DNA from: a virus
IMG/VR virus record: IMGVR_UViG_3300033571_019167
Coordinates: 1 to 33,790 of that record
Reading direction: 5' to 3' (one strand)
DNA: 33,790 nt
Shown here: piece by piece, positions 31,986 to 33,790 of the stretch
Layout: each line of letters begins with the position of its first letter
Position numbering within the stretch: the stretch's first letter is position 1
Program-made: the position numbers and the translations under genes
Notes under the pieces: model-generated
Seen by the model: the letters and a program-made list of their open reading frames with translations, nothing else
Told to the model about the DNA's origin: nothing
Database searches by the model: none

Positions 31986-33790
31986 TGGCAATATCTAACT
32001 TCAAACTTAACGTAACCGCCAATACGGCCAGAGCGTTATCCGACTTCAACAAATTCAGTCGATCTTTAGACAACAAATTCCTGATCAGCGGCCTCAAGCT
32101 CGATGTGGTCCGGAGTTCGTTAAACCAGATCACTCAGGAGTTTCAGCGTGCTATTGGCGAGCAAGGTCTGGCCAGTGCGTCTTCGTTCCGAGCCGCACAA
32201 AACCAAGCCGCATTGCTGACTCAAACCTTCAAAGGGTTTGCGGCCGAATCGGCGTTGTCTATCACTCAGAACATCGGAACCGCGCTGAATAGCGTGGCCG
32301 TGAAGGCGGGCGGCACGATGAAAGACGTGCAGAAGACTCTGGCTGCCACGCCGTTTATCAGCACGAGAATAGGCGATGAGATGAGAGACAGTCTGACCAA
32401 AGGGATCATGGCTGCTCAGGTCAACATGCGCCGAGCTGGTTTGGGTGAAAACTTTGGCGGCGTGGCCCAGCAATTCCTGCGCGGCAATGCTACCGGAATG
32501 CAGATGGTCAACAGCGCCGATGCGTCTGAGTCGTTCCTGGGCGCTGAGATCTTAAAACGGGTTGGCGGAGAGGGCAAGATTTACAGCCCGGAGATGCGCA
32601 GCAAGATTCTCAATGAGATTGTTAACGACCCGAAGATACAAGAGCAACTTAACATCGCGGCGAAAAGAGCTAGCGGGTTCAAGATTATTCTTGAAGACCT
32701 AAATACCAAACTGTTCAACCCTGAATTCGGTGTGTTCGGCGCTTTACGGAAAATCGTAGATGCTTCGGGCAAGACTACGACGATGTTCGACGAGGTTGAA
32801 TACCTAATCGACCAGGTATTCGGTCCGAACGGAATGTTCGCAACTCTGGTAAAGAGTATAGGATCAGTATTCGGACAAGGCGATGCTATGCGCCCGCTAA
32901 TCGACCTGGTCCAGTTCACTACGCGAACCTTTAAAAGTATAACCGAGTTCCTGAACTCTCCGGCATTTAAAGGAATCTTGTTCGTAGTAAAAGACGCGTT
33001 CTCCGGTATTTCCGATACGTTCAGCAGTATTTACGACGAAGTAAAAAGTGGTAATTTCACCACCGACGACGTAGTTCCGATGATCAGAGATATCGGTACG
33101 GCGATCAGAGACTATATCCAAAAAATCGGTCGGTTTATAAGGGGGACGGATATGACAAATGAGCAGTCAAACTTTGTTACCGAGGTCGGTGCAACTCTGG
33201 TCGAAGAGCTGGGCCGGACTGCTTTGACCCTGATAAGAGAAGTATTTGCCACGTTAATAGATAAAGCCCCGGAAATCTCCGGAGCCGTATTACCCGCACT
33301 GAACAAGGGTATTAACACTTTACTTGAGGAGACTTTTGGAGGGTTAAGCAAGATAATCAAGCCATTAGCGGCTACGATGCCCGGTCCGATCGGTGCGGTA
33401 GCCCGAGCTTCGCTGATAACCGATGTTACGGGCGGCAAAGGGGGTCTCGGACTACTCGGCGCAGTCGCACCTTTTCTTTTAGCCGGAGGCGGCGGCCTGC
33501 GCGGCGCGGGGTCAAGGTTGTTAACTGGTACGGGGGTCGGAGCAACAGCGTTTAGAACGCTAGGACTGGGCTTGGCCGGATTAGACCCGTTCGCAGCTTT
33601 GCTTGGTGGCTATGGTCCGCAGATTCTTGGTAACCTGAGAGGAGCGGGGAGCGGGATTTTTAATTACGGTGGTAGCGCAATTAACCTGGCCAGATCGGCC
33701 GGATTCGGCGCATTCAATCTGGCCAGATCGGCTGTTGGCGGTTTATCCTCCTTTCTGGCGAACCGCGCTGCTACGTTGTCCGGATATCTC
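31985..33790 (+). CDS. tape-measure-like tail protein (3'-truncated by window)
   Basis: A continuous open frame of 602 codons from ATG 31985 reaches the window edge without a stop. The start reads 'MAISNFKLNVTANTARAL', a beginning common among tape-measure and tail-assembly proteins. Long amphipathic helices follow (residues about 1-110 and 230-470). Then come hydrophobic Gly/Ala/Leu-rich segments (about 490-600, such as 'GLLGAVAPFLLAGGGGL') that could be membrane-penetrating, as in tape measures ejected with DNA. A short duplication, 'NLARSAGFGAFNLARSAVGG' (about 563-582), lies near the edge. It overlaps the tube/LysM gene by one base. The final length, and so tail length, cannot be judged. 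Confidence 0.65.
   Translation, partial: MAISNFKLNVTANTARALSDFNKFSRSLDNKFLISGLKLDVVRSSLNQITQEFQRAIGEQGLASASSFRAAQNQAALLTQTFKGFAAESALSITQNIGTALNSVAVKAGGTMKDVQKTLAATPFISTRIGDEMRDSLTKGIMAAQVNMRRAGLGENFGGVAQQFLRGNATGMQMVNSADASESFLGAEILKRVGGEGKIYSPEMRSKILNEIVNDPKIQEQLNIAAKRASGFKIILEDLNTKLFNPEFGVFGALRKIVDASGKTTTMFDEVEYLIDQVFGPNGMFATLVKSIGSVFGQGDAMRPLIDLVQFTTRTFKSITEFLNSPAFKGILFVVKDAFSGISDTFSSIYDEVKSGNFTTDDVVPMIRDIGTAIRDYIQKIGRFIRGTDMTNEQSNFVTEVGATLVEELGRTALTLIREVFATLIDKAPEISGAVLPALNKGINTLLEETFGGLSKIIKPLAATMPGPIGAVARASLITDVTGGKGGLGLLGAVAPFLLAGGGGLRGAGSRLLTGTGVGATAFRTLGLGLAGLDPFAALLGGYGPQILGNLRGAGSGIFNYGGSAINLARSAGFGAFNLARSAVGGLSSFLANRAATLSGYL

Noticed and set aside
1-33790. tRNA genes, CRISPR arrays, IS elements, integrase, photosynthesis genes
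   Set aside because: Looked for and not seen. Coding density is near complete and the longest gaps are under 90 bp.

Overview
The window reads as part of the genome of a contractile-tailed bacteriophage (myovirus), most likely a cyanophage, and I see no host chromosomal DNA in it. The phage call rests on a large terminase, a baseplate set with P2-type (gpJ, gpI) and T4 gp5-like members, a tail-tube/LysM-type baseplate protein, a tape-measure-like protein cut by the right edge, and two large adhesin/fibre genes. The cyanobacterial link rests on a small protein matching the cyanobacterial 'Mo-dependent nitrogenase C-terminal' family (17078-17380), a fibre with the pectate-lyase-like 'YVDP...RP...RA' segment common in cyanophage virion proteins, frequent absence of Shine-Dalgarno sequences and an ATP-cone-less class I ribonucleotide reductase. 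It does not look like a standard T4-type cyanophage, because replication relies on an archaeo-eukaryotic-type primase plus an SF3-like helicase rather than gp41/gp61. Base composition is near balanced, with AT-rich patches inside fibre and tail genes.

Layout. Positions 8877 down to 1 form a leftward operon: unknown 340-aa protein, baseplate J-like protein, gpI-like protein with an N-terminal extension, gp5/VgrG-like hub with three Cys-pair repeats, terminase large subunit, and the first codons of another gene at the edge. The genes overlap or nearly touch. From a 64-bp divergent control region (8878-8941) everything else runs rightward. First come a small unknown gene, a 1795-aa fibre with an S74 self-cleaving chaperone, and a 720-aa glycine-rich adhesin. 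They are followed by the Mo-nitro_C-like protein, a probable OB-fold single-strand DNA-binding protein and a strong rho-independent terminator (18391-18418).

From 18469 to 24243 lie an unknown gene and a nucleotide cassette: nrdB, two small ORFs, a NUMOD4/HNH homing-type nuclease, nrdA fused to glutaredoxin, dUTPase, a CxxCxGxG zinc-finger protein and a second HNH nuclease. From 24272 to 25441 lie three unknown genes. The replication cassette follows (25468-30049): 5'-3' exonuclease/FEN, 2OG-Fe(II) oxygenase, SF3 helicase and AEP primase. From 30084 the window returns to tail genes.

The main regulatory signal I found is a short motif, consensus GTTGAAAGCnnnKTAG. It lies just upstream of seven genes or transcription units, in five clear cases about 32 bp before the start codon. 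At 8901-8918 two oppositely oriented copies abut to form a perfect 18-bp palindrome between the two divergent structural operons. Replication and nucleotide genes lack it and instead show TANNNT -10-like boxes. I infer a two-class (early/late) expression programme, with GTTGAAAGC marking the late class. The other standout is nrdA: a complete CPWC glutaredoxin domain is inserted between the catalytic barrel and the C-terminal CxxC tail, which would make a self-reducing reductase. I found no tRNA, rRNA, CRISPR array, IS element, integrase or photosynthesis gene, and no gene-free stretch longer than 90 bp.
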